The notes under the pieces: generated by a model | Told to the model about the DNA's origin: nothing | Seen by the model: only the letters and a program-made list of their open reading frames with translations | Database searches by the model: none | Made by a program: the position numbers and the translations under genes | Part shown: positions 35,101-47,770 of the stretch, piece after piece | Position numbering within the stretch: position 1 is the first letter of the stretch | How the letters are laid out: each line of letters begins with the position of its first letter | DNA from: Liolophura sinensis | Taxonomy: Eukaryota > Mollusca > Polyplacophora > Chitonida > Chitonidae | Length of the DNA stretch: 48,233 bases | Direction of reading: 5' to 3' | Assembly (NCBI RefSeq): GCF_032854445.1 | Contig: NW_027018274.1 | Location: 1 to 48,233, forward strand

Positions 35101-37341
35101 CTGTACTCTGTACAATCGCGACTGGTCATTACTATATTCAACTTTTGACTATAAGTTATGTGCCCTTCGGTAGCCCAGAATACGTCAAATCTATCGGCTA
35201 AGCCCATTCAACTCACCCAGCAATTGCCTTACTTCTAAGTCCAAGACAATCTCAATGTCTTTATCTACGTGTAGAAAAACCACACCATTTGTACATAAAA
35301 AACACAAGGTACTTGATACAGTCTCCTGTGAAAAGTACAACTAAACACTGACCCACATTTATAAGGTGCCAAAAGATGCAGAATTGGGCCAGGCATCGGC
35401 AGCTGTTAAAAAATTGCAAATATCCCTGGTTTCCATGGAGTAAGAGCCGTTGCTGGGCACGTGATTATGACATCAATGATCATTGATCTGTCGCTACAGC
35501 CAAAAGTATTGGTCGGAGAGCAACGCGGTTTGCACCATTCGATTTCTCGTCACAAAATACGTCGGATTAGCCTCTTACCAGCAGCACTGGAACAGTTTTT
35601 CCACTTTTGCAATTTTGCCTGGTCTTTTTGTTAATTGAAATCGGCTACACTGTACTCTGTACAATCGCGACTGGTCATTACTATATTCAACTTTTGACTA
35701 TAAGTTATGTGCCCTTCGGTAGCCCAGAAGACGTCAAATCTTTGGGCCAAGCCCATTTAACTCACCCATCAATTGCAATACTTCTAAGTGCAAGACAATC
35801 TCAATGTCTTTATCTACGTGTAGAAAAACTACACCATTTGTACGTGAAAACCACAAGGTACTTGATACAGTCTGCTGTAAAAAGTACAACTGAACACTGA
35901 CCCACTTCAGTAAGGTGCCAAAAGATACGGAATTGAGCCAGGCATCGGCAGCTGTTGAAAAATTGCAAATTTCCCTGGTTTCCATGGAGTAAGAGCCGTT
36001 GCTGGGCACGTGATTATGACATAAATGATCATTCAATTGTCACTACAGGCAAAAGTATTGGTCGGAGAGCAACGCGGTTTGCACCATTCGATTTGTCGTC
36101 ACAAAATACGTCGGATTAGCCTCTTACCAGCAGCACTGGAACAGTTTTTCTACTTTTGCATTTTTGCCTGGTCTTTTTGTTAATTGAAACCGGCTACACT
36201 GCACTCTGTACAATCGCGACTGGCCATTACTATATTCAACTTTTGACTATAAGTTATGTGCCCTTCGGTAGCCCAGAAGACCTGAAATCTTTGGGCCAAG
36301 CCCTTTTAACTCACCGAGCAATTGCCTTACTTCTAAGTGCAAGACAATCTCAATGTCTTTATCTACGTGTAGAAAAACCACACCATTTGTACGTGAAAAA
36401 CACAAGGTACTTGATACAGTCTGCTGTAAAAAGTACAACTGAACACTAACCCACTTCAGTAAGGTGCCAAAAGATGCGGAATTGAGCCAGGCGTCGGCAG
36501 CTGTTGAAAAATTGCAAATTTCCCTGGTTTCCATGGAGTAAGAGCCGTTGCTGGGCACGTGATTATGACATAAATGATCATTCAATTGTCGCTACAGCCA
36601 AAAGTATTGGTCGGAGAGCAACGCGGATTGCACCATTCGATTTCTCGTCACAAAATACGTCCGATTAGCCTCTTACTAGTAGCACTGGAACAGTTTTTCC
36701 ACTTTTCCATTTTTGCCTGGTCTTTTTGTTAATTGAAACCGGCTAAACTGTACTCTGTACAATCTCGACTGGTCATTACTATATTCAACTTTTGACTATA
36801 AGTTATGTGCCCTTCGGTAGCCCAGAAGACGTCAAATCTTTGGGCTAAGCCCATTCAACTCACCCAGCAATTGCCTTACTTCTAAGTGCAAGACAATCTC
36901 AATGCCTTTATCTACGTGTAGAAAAACCACACCATTTGTACGTGAAAACCACAAGGTACTTGATACAGTCTGCTGTAAAAAGTACAACTGAACACTGACC
37001 CACTTCAGTAAGGTGCCAAAAGATGCGGAATTGAGCCAGGCGTCGGCAGCTGTTGAAAAATTGCAAATTTCCCTGGTTTCCATGGAGTAAGAGCCGTTGC
37101 TGGGCACGTGATTATGACATAAAATATCATTTAATTGTCACTACAGCCAAAAGTATTGGTCGGAGAGCAACGCGGTTTGCACCATTCGATTTCTCGTCAC
37201 AAAATACGTCGGATTAGCCTCTTACCAGAAGCACTGGAACAGTTTTTCCACTTTTGCATTTTTGCCTGGTCTTTTTGTTAATTAAAATCGGCTACACTGT
37301 ACTCTGTACAATCGCGACTGGTCATTACTATATTCAACTTT
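29107..37341 (+). repeat. Mixed-register satellite block M54-M68
   Basis: Monomer starts run from 29,107 to 36,793 in exact 549-bp steps. The class order is B-A-B-A-A-A-C-B-A-B-A-B-A-A-A. M55, M59 and M62 share TTTCGGCTCAGCCC and CTTCTAGGTCC, at offsets of 4 and 3 monomers. M56-M58 match M65-M67 at 9 monomers (4,941 bp), sharing AGAATACGTCAAATC and GAAACCGGCTACACTGC. M64 and M68 share GACATAAAATATCATT at 4 monomers. M60-M61 match M68-M69 at 8 monomers, sharing TTAATTAAAATCGG and CATTACCTCTAAG. No single higher-order period holds across the block. Confidence 0.82.
29384..29400. repeat. Perfect short inverted repeat TCCATGG-TTT-CCATGGA (M54)
   Basis: Isolated fifth occurrence, 32 monomers from the previous one. 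M54 also shares TCTATCGGCTAAGCCCATTC and ACCAGACC with M11 and M15, so it looks like a relocated member of the left-hand class B lineage. Confidence 0.85.
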
Positions 37342-40300
37342 TGACTATAAGTTATGTGCCCTTCGGTAGCCCAGAAGACGTCAAATCTTTGGGCCAAGCC
37401 CATTTAACTCACCCAGCAATTGCATTACCTCTAAGTGCAAGACAATCTCAATGTCTTTATCTACGTGTAGAAAAACCACACCATTTGTACATAAAAAACA
37501 CAAGGTACTTGATACAGTCTGCTGTAAAAAGTACAACTAAACACTGACCCACATTTATAAGGTGCCAAAAGATGTGGAATTGGGCCAGGCATCGGCAGCT
37601 GTTAAAAAATTGCAAATATCCCTGGTTTCCATGGAGTAAGAGCCGTTGCTGGGCACGTGATTATGACATCAATGATCATTGATCTGTCGCTACAGCCAAA
37701 AGTATTGGTCGGAGAGCAACGCGGTTTGCACCATTCGATTTCTCGTCACAATATACGTCGGATTAGCCTATTACTAGTAGCACTGGAACAGTTTTTCCAC
37801 TTTTGCATTTTTGCTTCGTCTTTTTGTTTATTGAAATCGGCTAAACTGTACTCTGTACAATCGCGACTGGTCATTACTATATTCAACTTTTGACTATAAG
37901 TTATGTGCCCTTCGGTAGCCCAGAAGACATCAAATCTTTGGGCTAAGCCCATTTAACTCACCCAGCAATTGCATTACTTCTAAGTGCAAGACAATCTCAA
38001 TGTCTTTATCTACGTGTAGAAAAACCACACCATTTGTACGTGAAAAACACAAGGTACTTGATACAGTCTGCTGTAAAAAGTACAACTGAACACTGACCCA
38101 CTTCAGTAAGGTGCCAAAAGATGCGGAATTGAGCCAGGCATCGGCAGCTGTTGAAAAATTGCAAATTTCCCTGGTTTCCATGGAGTAAGAGCCGTTGCTG
38201 GGCACGTGATTATGACATCAATGATCATTCAATTGTCACTACAGCCAAAAGTATTGGTCGGAGAGCAACGCGGTTTGCACCATTCGATTTCTCGTCACAA
38301 AATACGTCGGATTAGCCTCTTACCAGCAGCACTGGAACAGTTTTTCCACTTTTGCAATTTTGCCTGGTCTTTTTGTTAATTGAAATCGGCTACACTGTAC
38401 TCTGTACAATCGCGACTGGTCATTACTATATTCAACTTTTGACTATAAGTTATGTGCCCTTGGGTAGCCCAGAAGACGTCAAATCTTTGGGCCAAGCCCA
38501 TTTAACTCACCCAGCAATTGCATTACTTCTAAGTGCAAGACAATCTCAATGTCTTTATCTACGTGTAGAAAAACCACACCATTTGTACGTGAAAAACACA
38601 AGGTACTTGATACAGTCTGCTGTAAGAAGTACAACTGAACACTGACCCACTTCAGTAAGGAGCCAAAAGATGCGGAATTGAGCCAGGCATCGGCAGCTGT
38701 TGAAAAATTGCAAATTTCCCTGGTTTCCATGGAGTAAGAGCCGTTGCTGGGCACGTGATTATGACATAAATGATCATTCAATTGTCACTACAGCCAAAAG
38801 TATTGGTCGGAGAGCAACGCGGTTTGCACCATTCGATTTCTCGTCACAAAATACGTCGGATTAGCCTCTTACCAGCAGCACTAGAACAGTTTTTCCACTT
38901 TTGCATTTTTGCTTCGTCTTTTTGTTAATTGAAATCGGCTAAACTGTACTCTCTACAATGGCGACTGGTCATTACTATATTCAACTTTTGACTATAAGTT
39001 ATGTGCCCTTCGGTAGCCCAGAAGACCTGAAATCTTTGGGCTAAGCCCATTTATCTCACCCAGCAATTGCCTTACTTCTAAGTGCAAGACAATCTCAATG
39101 TCTTTATCTACGTGTAGAAAAACCACACCATTTGTACGTGAAAAACACAAGGTACTTGATACAGTCTGCTGTAAGAAGTACAACTGAACACTGACCCACT
39201 TCAGTAAGGAGCCAAAAGATGCGGAATTGAGCCAGGCATCGGCAGCTGTTGAAAAATTGCAAATTTCCCTGGTTTCCATGGAGTAAGAGCCGTTGCTGGG
39301 CACGTGATTATTACATAAATTATCATTCAATTGTCACTACAGCCAAAAGTATTGGTCGGAGAGCAACGCGGTTTGCACCATTCGATTTCTCGTCACAAAA
39401 TACGTCGGATTAGTCTCTTACAGGCAGCACTAGAACATTTTTTCCACTTTTGCATTTTTACCTGGTCTTTTTGTTAATTGAAATCGGCTACACTGTACTC
39501 TGTACAATCGCAACTGGTCATTACTATATTCAACTTTTGACTATAAGTTATGTGCCCTTCGGTAGCCCAGAATACGTCAAATCTATCGGCTAAGCCCATT
39601 CAACTCACCCAGCAATTGCCTTACTTCTAAGTGCAAGACAATCTCAATGTCTTTATCTACGTGTAGAAAAACCACACCATTTGTACGTGAAAAACACAAG
39701 GTACTTGATACAGTCTGCTGTAAAAAGTACAACTGAACACTAACCCACTTCAGTAAGGTGCCAAATGATGCGGAATTGAGCCAGGCATCGGCAGCTGTTG
39801 AAAAATTGCAAATTTCCCTGGTTTCCATGGAGTAAGAGCCGTTGCTGGGCACGTGATTATGACATAAATGATCATTCAATTGTCACTACAGCCAAAAGTA
39901 TTGGTCGGAGAGCAACGCGGTTTGCACCATTCGATTTCTCGTTACAAAATACGTCGGATTAGCCTCTTACCAGCAGCACTGGAACAGTTTTTCCACTTTT
40001 GCAATTTTGCCTGGACTTTTTGTTAATTGAAATCGGCTACACTGTACTCTGTACAATCGCGACTGGTCATTACTATATTCAACTTTTGACTATAAGTTAT
40101 GTGCCCTTCGGTAGCCCAGAAGACGTCAAATCTTTGGGCCAAGCCCATTTAACTCACCCAGCAATTGCATTACTTCTAAGTGCAAGACAATCTCAAAGTC
40201 TTTATCTACGTGTAGAAAAACTACACCATTTGTACGTGAAAACCACAAGGTACTTGATACAGTCTGCTGTAAAAAGTACAACTGAACACTGACCCACTTC

Positions 40301-43300
40301 AGTAAGGTGCCAAAAGATGCGGAATTGAGCCAGGCATCGGCAGCTGTTGAAAAATTGCAAATTTCCCTGGTTTCCATGGAGTAAGAGCCGTTGCTGGGCA
40401 CGTGATTATGACATCAATGATCATTCAATTGTCACTACAGCCAAAAGTATTGGTCGGAGAGCAACGCGGTTTGCACCATTCGATTTCTCCTCACAAAATA
40501 CGTCGGATTAGCCTCTTACCAGCAGCACTGGAACAGTTTTTCCACTTTTGCATTTTTACCTGGTCTTTTCGTTAATTGAAATCGGCTACACTGTACTCTG
40601 TACAATCGCGACTGGTCATTACTATATTCAACTTTTGACTATAAGTTATGTGCCCTTCGGTAGCCCAGAAGACTTCAAATCTTTGGGCTAAGCCCATTTA
40701 ACTCACCCAGCAATTGTCTTACTTCTAAGTCCAAGACAATCTCAATGTCTTTATCTACGTGTAGAAAAACCACACCATTTGTACGTGAAAAACACAAGGT
40801 ACTTGATACAGTCTGCTGTAAAAAGTACAACTAAACACTGACCCACATTTATAAGGTGCCAAAAGATGTGGAATTGGGCCAGGCATCGGCAGCTGTTAAA
40901 AAATTGCAAATATCCCTGGTTTCCATGGAGTAAGAGCCGTTGCTGGGCACGTGATTATGACATCAATGATCATTGATCTGTCGCTACAGCCAAAAGTATT
41001 GGTCGGAGAGCAACGCGGTTTGCACCATTCGATTTCTGGTCACAATATACGTCGGATTAGCCTATTACTAGTAGCACTGGAACAGTTTTTCCACTTTTGC
41101 ATTTTTGCTTCGTCTTTTTGTTTATTGAAATCGGCTAAACTGTACTCTGTACAATCGCGACTGGTCATTACTATATTCAACTTTTGACTATAAGTTATGT
41201 GCCCTTCGGTAGCCCAGAAGACATCAAATCTTTGGGCTAAGCCCATTTAACTCACCCAGCAATTGCCTTACTTCTAAGTGCAAGACAATCTCAATGTCTT
41301 TATCTACGTGTAGAAAAACCACACCATTTGTACGTGAAAAACACAAGGTACTTGATACAGTCTGCTGTAAAAAGTACAACTGAACACTGACCCACTTCAG
41401 TAAGGTGCCAAAAGATGCGGAATTGAGCCAGGCATCGGCAGCTGTTGAAAAATTGCAAATTTCCCTGGTTTCCATGGAGTAAGAGCCGTTGCTGGGCACG
41501 TGATTATGACATCAATGATCATTCAATTGTCACTACAGCCAAAAGTATTGGTCGGAGAGCAACGCGGTTTGCACCATTCGATTTCTCGTCACATAATACG
41601 TCGGATTAGCCTCTTACCAGCAGCACTGGAACAGTTTTTCCACTTTTGCAATTTTGCCTGGTCTTTTTGTTAATTGAAATCGGCTACACTGTACTCTGTA
41701 CAATCGCGACTGGTCATTACTATATTCAACTTTTGACTATAAGTTATGTGCCCTTCGGTAGCCCAGAAGACGTCAAATCTTTGGGCCAAGCCCATTTAAC
41801 TCACCCAGGAATTGCATTACTTCTAAGTGCAAGACAATCTCAATGTCTTTATCTACGTGTAGAAAAACCACACCATTTGTACGTGAAAAACACAAGGTAC
41901 TTGATACAGTCTGCTGTAAGAAGTACAACTGAAAATTGACCCACTTCAGTAAGGAGCCAAAAGATGCGGAATTGAGCCAGGCATCGGCAGCTGTTGAAAA
42001 ATTGCAAATTTCCCTGGTTTCCATGGAGTAAGAGCCGTTGCTGGGCACGTGATTATGACATAAATGATCATTCAATTGTCACTACAGCCAAAAGTATTGG
42101 TCGGAGAGCAACGCGGTTTGCACCATTCGATTTCTCGTCACAAAATACGTCGAATTAGCCTCTTACCAGCAGCACTGGAACAGTTTTTCCACTTTTGCAT
42201 TTTTGCCTGGTCTTTTTGTTAATTGAAACCGGCTACACTGCACTCTGTACAATCGCGACTGGTCATTACTATATTCAACTTTTGACTATAAGTTATGTGC
42301 CCTTCGATAGCCAAGAAGACCTGAAATCTTTGGGCCAAGCCCATTTAACTCACCCAGCAATTGCCTTACTTCTAAGTCCAAGACAATCTCAATGTCTTTA
42401 TCTACGTGTAGAAAAACCACACCATTTTTACATAAAAACAACAAGGTACTTGATACAGTCTGCTGTAAAAAGTACACCTAAACACTGACCCACATTTTTA
42501 AGGTGCCAAAAGATGCAGAATTGGGCCAGGCATCGGCAGCTGTTAAAAAATTGCAAATATCCCTGGTTTCCATGGAGTAAGAGCCGTTGCTGGGCACGTG
42601 ATTATGACATCAATGATCAATCAATTGTCGCTACAGCCAAAAGTATTGGTCGGAGAGCAACGCGGTTTGCACCATTCGATTTCTCGTCACAAAATACGTC
42701 GGATTAGCCTCTTACCAGAAGCACTGGAACAGTTTTTCCACTTTTGCATTTTTGCTTCGTCTTTTTGTTAATTAAAATCGGCTACACTGTACTCTCTACA
42801 ATCGCGACTGGTCATTACTATATTCAACTTTTGACTCTAAGTTATGTGCCCTTCGGTAGCCCAGAAGACGTCAAATCTTTGGGCCAAGCCCATTTAACTC
42901 ACCCAGCAATTGCATTACCTCTAAGTGCAAGACAATCTCAATGTCTTTATCTACGTGTAGAAAAACTACACCATTTGTACCTGAAAACCACAAGGTACTT
43001 GATACAGTCTGCTGTAAAAAGTACAACTGAACACTGACCCACTTCAGTAAGGTGCCAAAAGATGCGGAATTGAGCCAGGCATCGGCAGCTGTTGAAAAAT
43101 TGCAAATTTCCCTGGTTTCCATGGAGTAAGAGCCGTTGCTGGGCACGTGATTATGACATCAATGATCATTCAATTGTCACTACAGCCAAAAGTATTGGTC
43201 GGAGAGCAACGCGGTTTGCACCATTCGATTTCTCGTCACAAAATACGTCGGATTAGCCTCTTACCAGCAGCACTGGAACAGTTTTTCCACTTTTGCATTT

Positions 43301-43380
43301 TTACCTGGTCTTTTCGTTAATTGAAATCGGCTACACTGTACTCTGTACAATCGCGACTGGTCATTACTATATTCAACTTT
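37342..43380 (+). repeat. Satellite block M69-M79 with six- and three-monomer registers
   Basis: Monomer starts run from 37,342 to 42,832 in exact 549-bp steps. M69-M71 match M75-M77 at exactly 3,294 bp (6 monomers): both copies have GGATTAGCCTATTACTAG (near 37,760 and 41,056) and TGTTTATTGAAATCGGC. TGCAATTTTG ends M70, M73 and M76, that is, every third unit. M78 has the rare CTTCGATAGCCAAGAAG, shared only with M85. M70-M74 form a run of class A units. Confidence 0.82.
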
Positions 43381-43784
43381 TGACTATAAGTTATGTGCCC
43401 TTCGGTAGCCCAGAAGACCTGAAATCTTTGGGCCAAGCCCATTTAACTCACCCAGCAATTGCCTTACTTCTAAGTCCAAGACAATCTCAATGTCTTTATC
43501 TACGTGTAGAAAAACCACACCATTTGTACATAAAAACAACAAGGTACTTGATACAGTCTGCTGTGAAAAGTACAACTAAACACTGACCCACATTTATAAG
43601 GTGCCAAAAGATGCAGAATTGGGCCAGGCATCGGCAGCTGTTAAAAAATTGCAAATATCCCTGGTTTCCATGGAGTAAGAGCCGTTGCTGGGCACGTGAT
43701 TATGACATCAATGATCAATCAATTGTCGCTACAGCCAAAAGTATTGGTCGGAGAGCAACGCGGTTCGCACCATTCGATTTCTCG

Positions 43785-46700
43785 TCACAAAAATTACGTT
43801 ACGGGATTAGCCTCTTACCAGAAGCACTGGAACAGTTTTTCCACTTTTGCATTTTGCTTCGTCTTTTTGTTAATTAAAATCGGCTACACTGTACTCTGTA
43901 CAATCGCGACTGGTCATTACTATATTCAACTTTTGACTATAAGTTATGTGCCCTTCGGTAGCCCAGAAGACGTCAAATCTTTGGGCAAGCCAATTTAACT
44001 CACCCAGCAATTGCATTACCTGTAAGTGCAAGACAATCTCAATGTCTTTATCTACGTGTAGAAAAACTACACCATTTGTACGTGAAAACCACAAGGTACT
44101 TGATACAGTCTGCTGTAAAAAGTACAACTGAACACTGACCCACTTCAGTAAGGTGCCAAAAGATGCGGAATTGAGCCAGGCATCGGCAGCTGTTGAAAAA
44201 TTGCAAATTTCCCTGGTTTCCATGGAGTAAGAGCCGTTACTGGGCACGTGATTATGACATAAATGATCATTCAATTGTCACTACAGCCAAAAGTATTGGT
44301 CGGAGAGCAACGCGGTTTGCAGCATTCGATTTCTCGTCACAAAATACGTCGGATTAGCCTCTTACCAGCAGCACTGGAACAGTTTTTCCACTTTTGCATT
44401 TTTACCTGGTCTTTTCGTTAATTGAAATCGGCTACACTGTACTCTGTACAATCGCGACTGGTCATTACTATATTCAACTTTTGACTATAAGTTATGTGCC
44501 CTTCGGTAGCCCAGAAGACGTCAAATCTTTGGGCTAAGCCCATTTAACTCACCCAGCAATTGTCTTACTTCTAAGTCCAAGACAATCTCAATGTCTTTAT
44601 CTACGTGTAGAAAAACCACACCATTTGTACATAAAAAACACAAGGTACTTGATACAGTCTGCTGTAAAAAGTACAACTAAACACTGACACCACATTTATA
44701 AGGTGCCAAAAGATGTGGAATTGGCCAGGCATCGGCAGCTGTTAAAAAAATTGCAAATATCCCTGGTTTCCATGGAGTAAGAGCCCGTTGCTGGGCACGT
44801 GATTATGACATCAATGATCATTGATCTGTCGCTACAGCCAAAAGTATTGGTCGGAGAGCAACGCGGTTTGCACCATTCGATTTCTCGTCACAAAATACGT
44901 CGGATTAGCCTCTACTAGTAGCACTGGAACAGTTTTTCCACTTTTGCATTTTTGCTTCGTCTTTTTGTTAATTGAAATCGGCTAAACTGTACTCTGTACA
45001 TCGCGACTGGTCATTACGTATATTCAACTTTTGCACTATAAGTTATGTGCCCTTCGGTAGCCCAGAAGACATCAAATCTTTGGGCCAAGCCCATTTTAAC
45101 TCACCCAGCAATTGCCTTACTTCTAAGTGCAAGACAATCTCAATGTCTTATCTACGTGTAGAAAAACCACACCATTTGTACGTGAAAAACACAAGGTACT
45201 TGATACAGTCTGCTGTAAAAAGTACAACTGAACACTGACCCACTTCAGTAAGGTGCCAAAAGATGCGGAATTGAGCCAGGCGTCGGCAGCTGTTGAAAAT
45301 TGCAAATTTCCCTGGTTTCCATGGAGTAAGAGCCGTTGCGGCACGTGATTATTACATAAATTATCATTCAATTGTCACTACAGCCAAAAGTATTGGTCGG
45401 AGAGCAACGCGGTTTGCACCATTCGATTTCTCGTCACAAAATACGTCGGATTAGTCTCTTACAGGCAGCACTAGAACATTTTGTCCACTTTTGCATTTTT
45501 ACCTGGTCTTTTTGTTAATTGAAATCGGCTACACTGTACTCTGTACAATCGCGACTGGTCATTACTATATTCAACTTTTGACTATAAGTTATGTGCCCTT
45601 CGGTAGCCCAGAATACGTCAAATCTATCGGCTAAGCCCATTCAACTCACCCAATAATTGCCTTACTTCTAAGTGCAAGACAATCTCAATGTCTTTATCTA
45701 CGTGTAGAAAAACCACACCATTGTACGTGAAAAACACAAGGTACTTGATACAGTCTGCTGTAAAAAGTAGAACTGAACACTAAACCACCTTCAGTAAGGT
45801 GCCAAATGATGCGGAATTGAGCCAGGCATCGGCAGCTGTTGAAAAATTGCAAATTTCCCTGATTTCCATGGAGTAAGAGCCGTTGCTGGGGCACGTGATT
45901 ATGACATAAATGATCATTCAATTGTCACTACAGACAACAGTATTGGTCGGAGAGCAACGCGGTTTGCACCATTCGATTTGTCGTCACAAAATACGTCGGA
46001 TTAGCCTCTTACCAGCAGCACTGGAACAGTTTTTCACTTTTGCATTTTTGCCTGGACTTTTTGTTAATTGAAACCGGCTACACTGCACTCTGTACAATCG
46101 CGACTGGTCATTACTATATTCAACTTTTGACTATAAGTATGTGCCCTTCGATAGCCAAGAAGACCTGAAATCTTTGGGCCAAGCCCATTTTACTCACCCC
46201 AGCAATTGCCTTACTTCTAAGTGCAAGACAATCTCAATGTCTTTATCTACGTGTAGAAAAACTACACCATTTGTACGTGACAAACACAAGGTACTTGATA
46301 CAGTCTGCTGTAAAAAGTACAACTGAACACTAACCCACTCAGTAAGGTGCCAAAAGATGCGGAATTGAGCCAGGCATCGGCAGCTGTTGAAAAATTGCAA
46401 TTTCCCTGGTTTCCATGGAGTAAGAGCCGTTGCTGGGCACGTGATTATGACATCAATGATCAATCAATTGTCGCTACAGCCAAAAGTATTGGTCGGAGAG
46501 CAACGCGGTTTGCACCATTCGATTTCTCGTCACAAAATACGTCGGATAGCCTCTTACCCAGAAGCACTGGAACAGTTTTTCCACTTTAGCATTTTTGCCT
46601 GGTCTTTTTGTTAATTAAAATCGGCTACACTGTACTCTGTACAATCGCGACTGGTCATTACTATATTCAACTTTTGACTATAAGTTATGTGCCCTTCGGT

Positions 46701-47770
46701 AGCCCAGAAGACGTCAAATCTTTGGGCCAAGCCATTTAACTCACCCAGCAATTGTCTTACTTCTAAGTCCAAGACAATCTCAATGTCTTTATCTACGTGT
46801 AGAAAAACCACACCATTTGTACATAAAAAACACAAGGTACTTGATACAGTCTGCTGTAAAAAGTACAAACTAAACACTGACCCACATTTATAAGGTGCCA
46901 AAAGATGTGGAATTGGGCCAGGCATCGGCAGCTGTTAAAAAATTGCAAATATCCCTGGTTTCCATGGAGTAAGAGCCGTTGCTGGGCACGTGATTATGAC
47001 ATCAATGATCATTGATCTGTCGCTACAGCCAAAAGTATTGGTCGGAGAGCAACGCGGTTTGCACCATTTCGATTTCTCGTCACAAAATACGTCGGATTAG
47101 CCTCTTACTAGTAGCACTGGAACAGTTTTTCCACTTTTGCATTTTGCTTCGTCTTTTTGTTAATTGAAATCGGCTAAACTGTACCCTGTACAATCGCGAC
47201 TGGTCATTACTATATTCAACTTTTGACTATAAGTTATGTGCCCTTCGGTAGCCCAGAAGACATCAAATCTTTGGGCCAAGCCCATTTAACTCACCCAGCA
47301 ATTGCCTTACTTCTAAGTGCAAGACAATCTCAATTTCTTTATCTACGTGTAGAAAAACCACACCATTTGTACGTGAAAAACACAAGGTACTTGATACAGT
47401 CTGCTGTAAAAAGTACAACTGAACACTGACCCACTTCAGTAAGGTGCCAAAAGATGCGGAATTGAGCCAGGCGTCGGCAGCTGTTGAAAAATTGCAAATT
47501 TCCCTGGTTTCCATGGAGTAAGAGCCGTTGCTGGGCACGTGATTATTACATAAATTATCATTCAATTGTCACTACAGCCAAAAAGTATTGGTCGGAGAGC
47601 AACGCGGTTTGCACCATTCGATTTCTCGTCACAAAATACGTCGGATTAGTCTCTTACAGGCAGCACTAGAACATTTTATCCACTTTTGCATTTTTACCTG
47701 GTCTTTTTGTTAATTGAAATCGGCTACACTGTACTCTGTACAATCGCGACTGGTCATTACAACTCACCCA
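43785..47770. other. Indel-rich patch 4 within the array
   Basis: It begins abruptly with CACAAAAATTACGTTACGGG at 43,788, after 34 monomers of exact 549-bp length. Others are GGGCAAGCCAATT (near 43,984), GACACCAC (near 44,686), TTGGCCAGG (near 44,720), GAGCCCGTTG (near 44,781), TGTACATCGCG (near 44,996), TTTTGCACTATAAG (near 45,031), GTTGCGGCACG (near 45,336), CAATAATTGCC (near 45,651), CACCCCAGC (near 46,195), TCGGATAGCC (near 46,544), TACAAACTAAAC (near 46,864) and CATTTCGATT (near 47,067). It ends with a 77-bp deletion. Confidence 0.75.
47760..47761. other. 77-bp deletion junction spanning the M87/M88 boundary
   Basis: GGTCATTAC joins directly to AACTCACCCAGC. In the closest sister copy (M83/M84) the corresponding 77 bases are 45,566-45,642, which include the TGACTATAAG start and the AGAATACGTC segment. 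The flanks share one base (C) exactly and a similar CATT context, so a short-homology event is possible. This is the largest single deviation from periodicity in the window. Confidence 0.8.
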
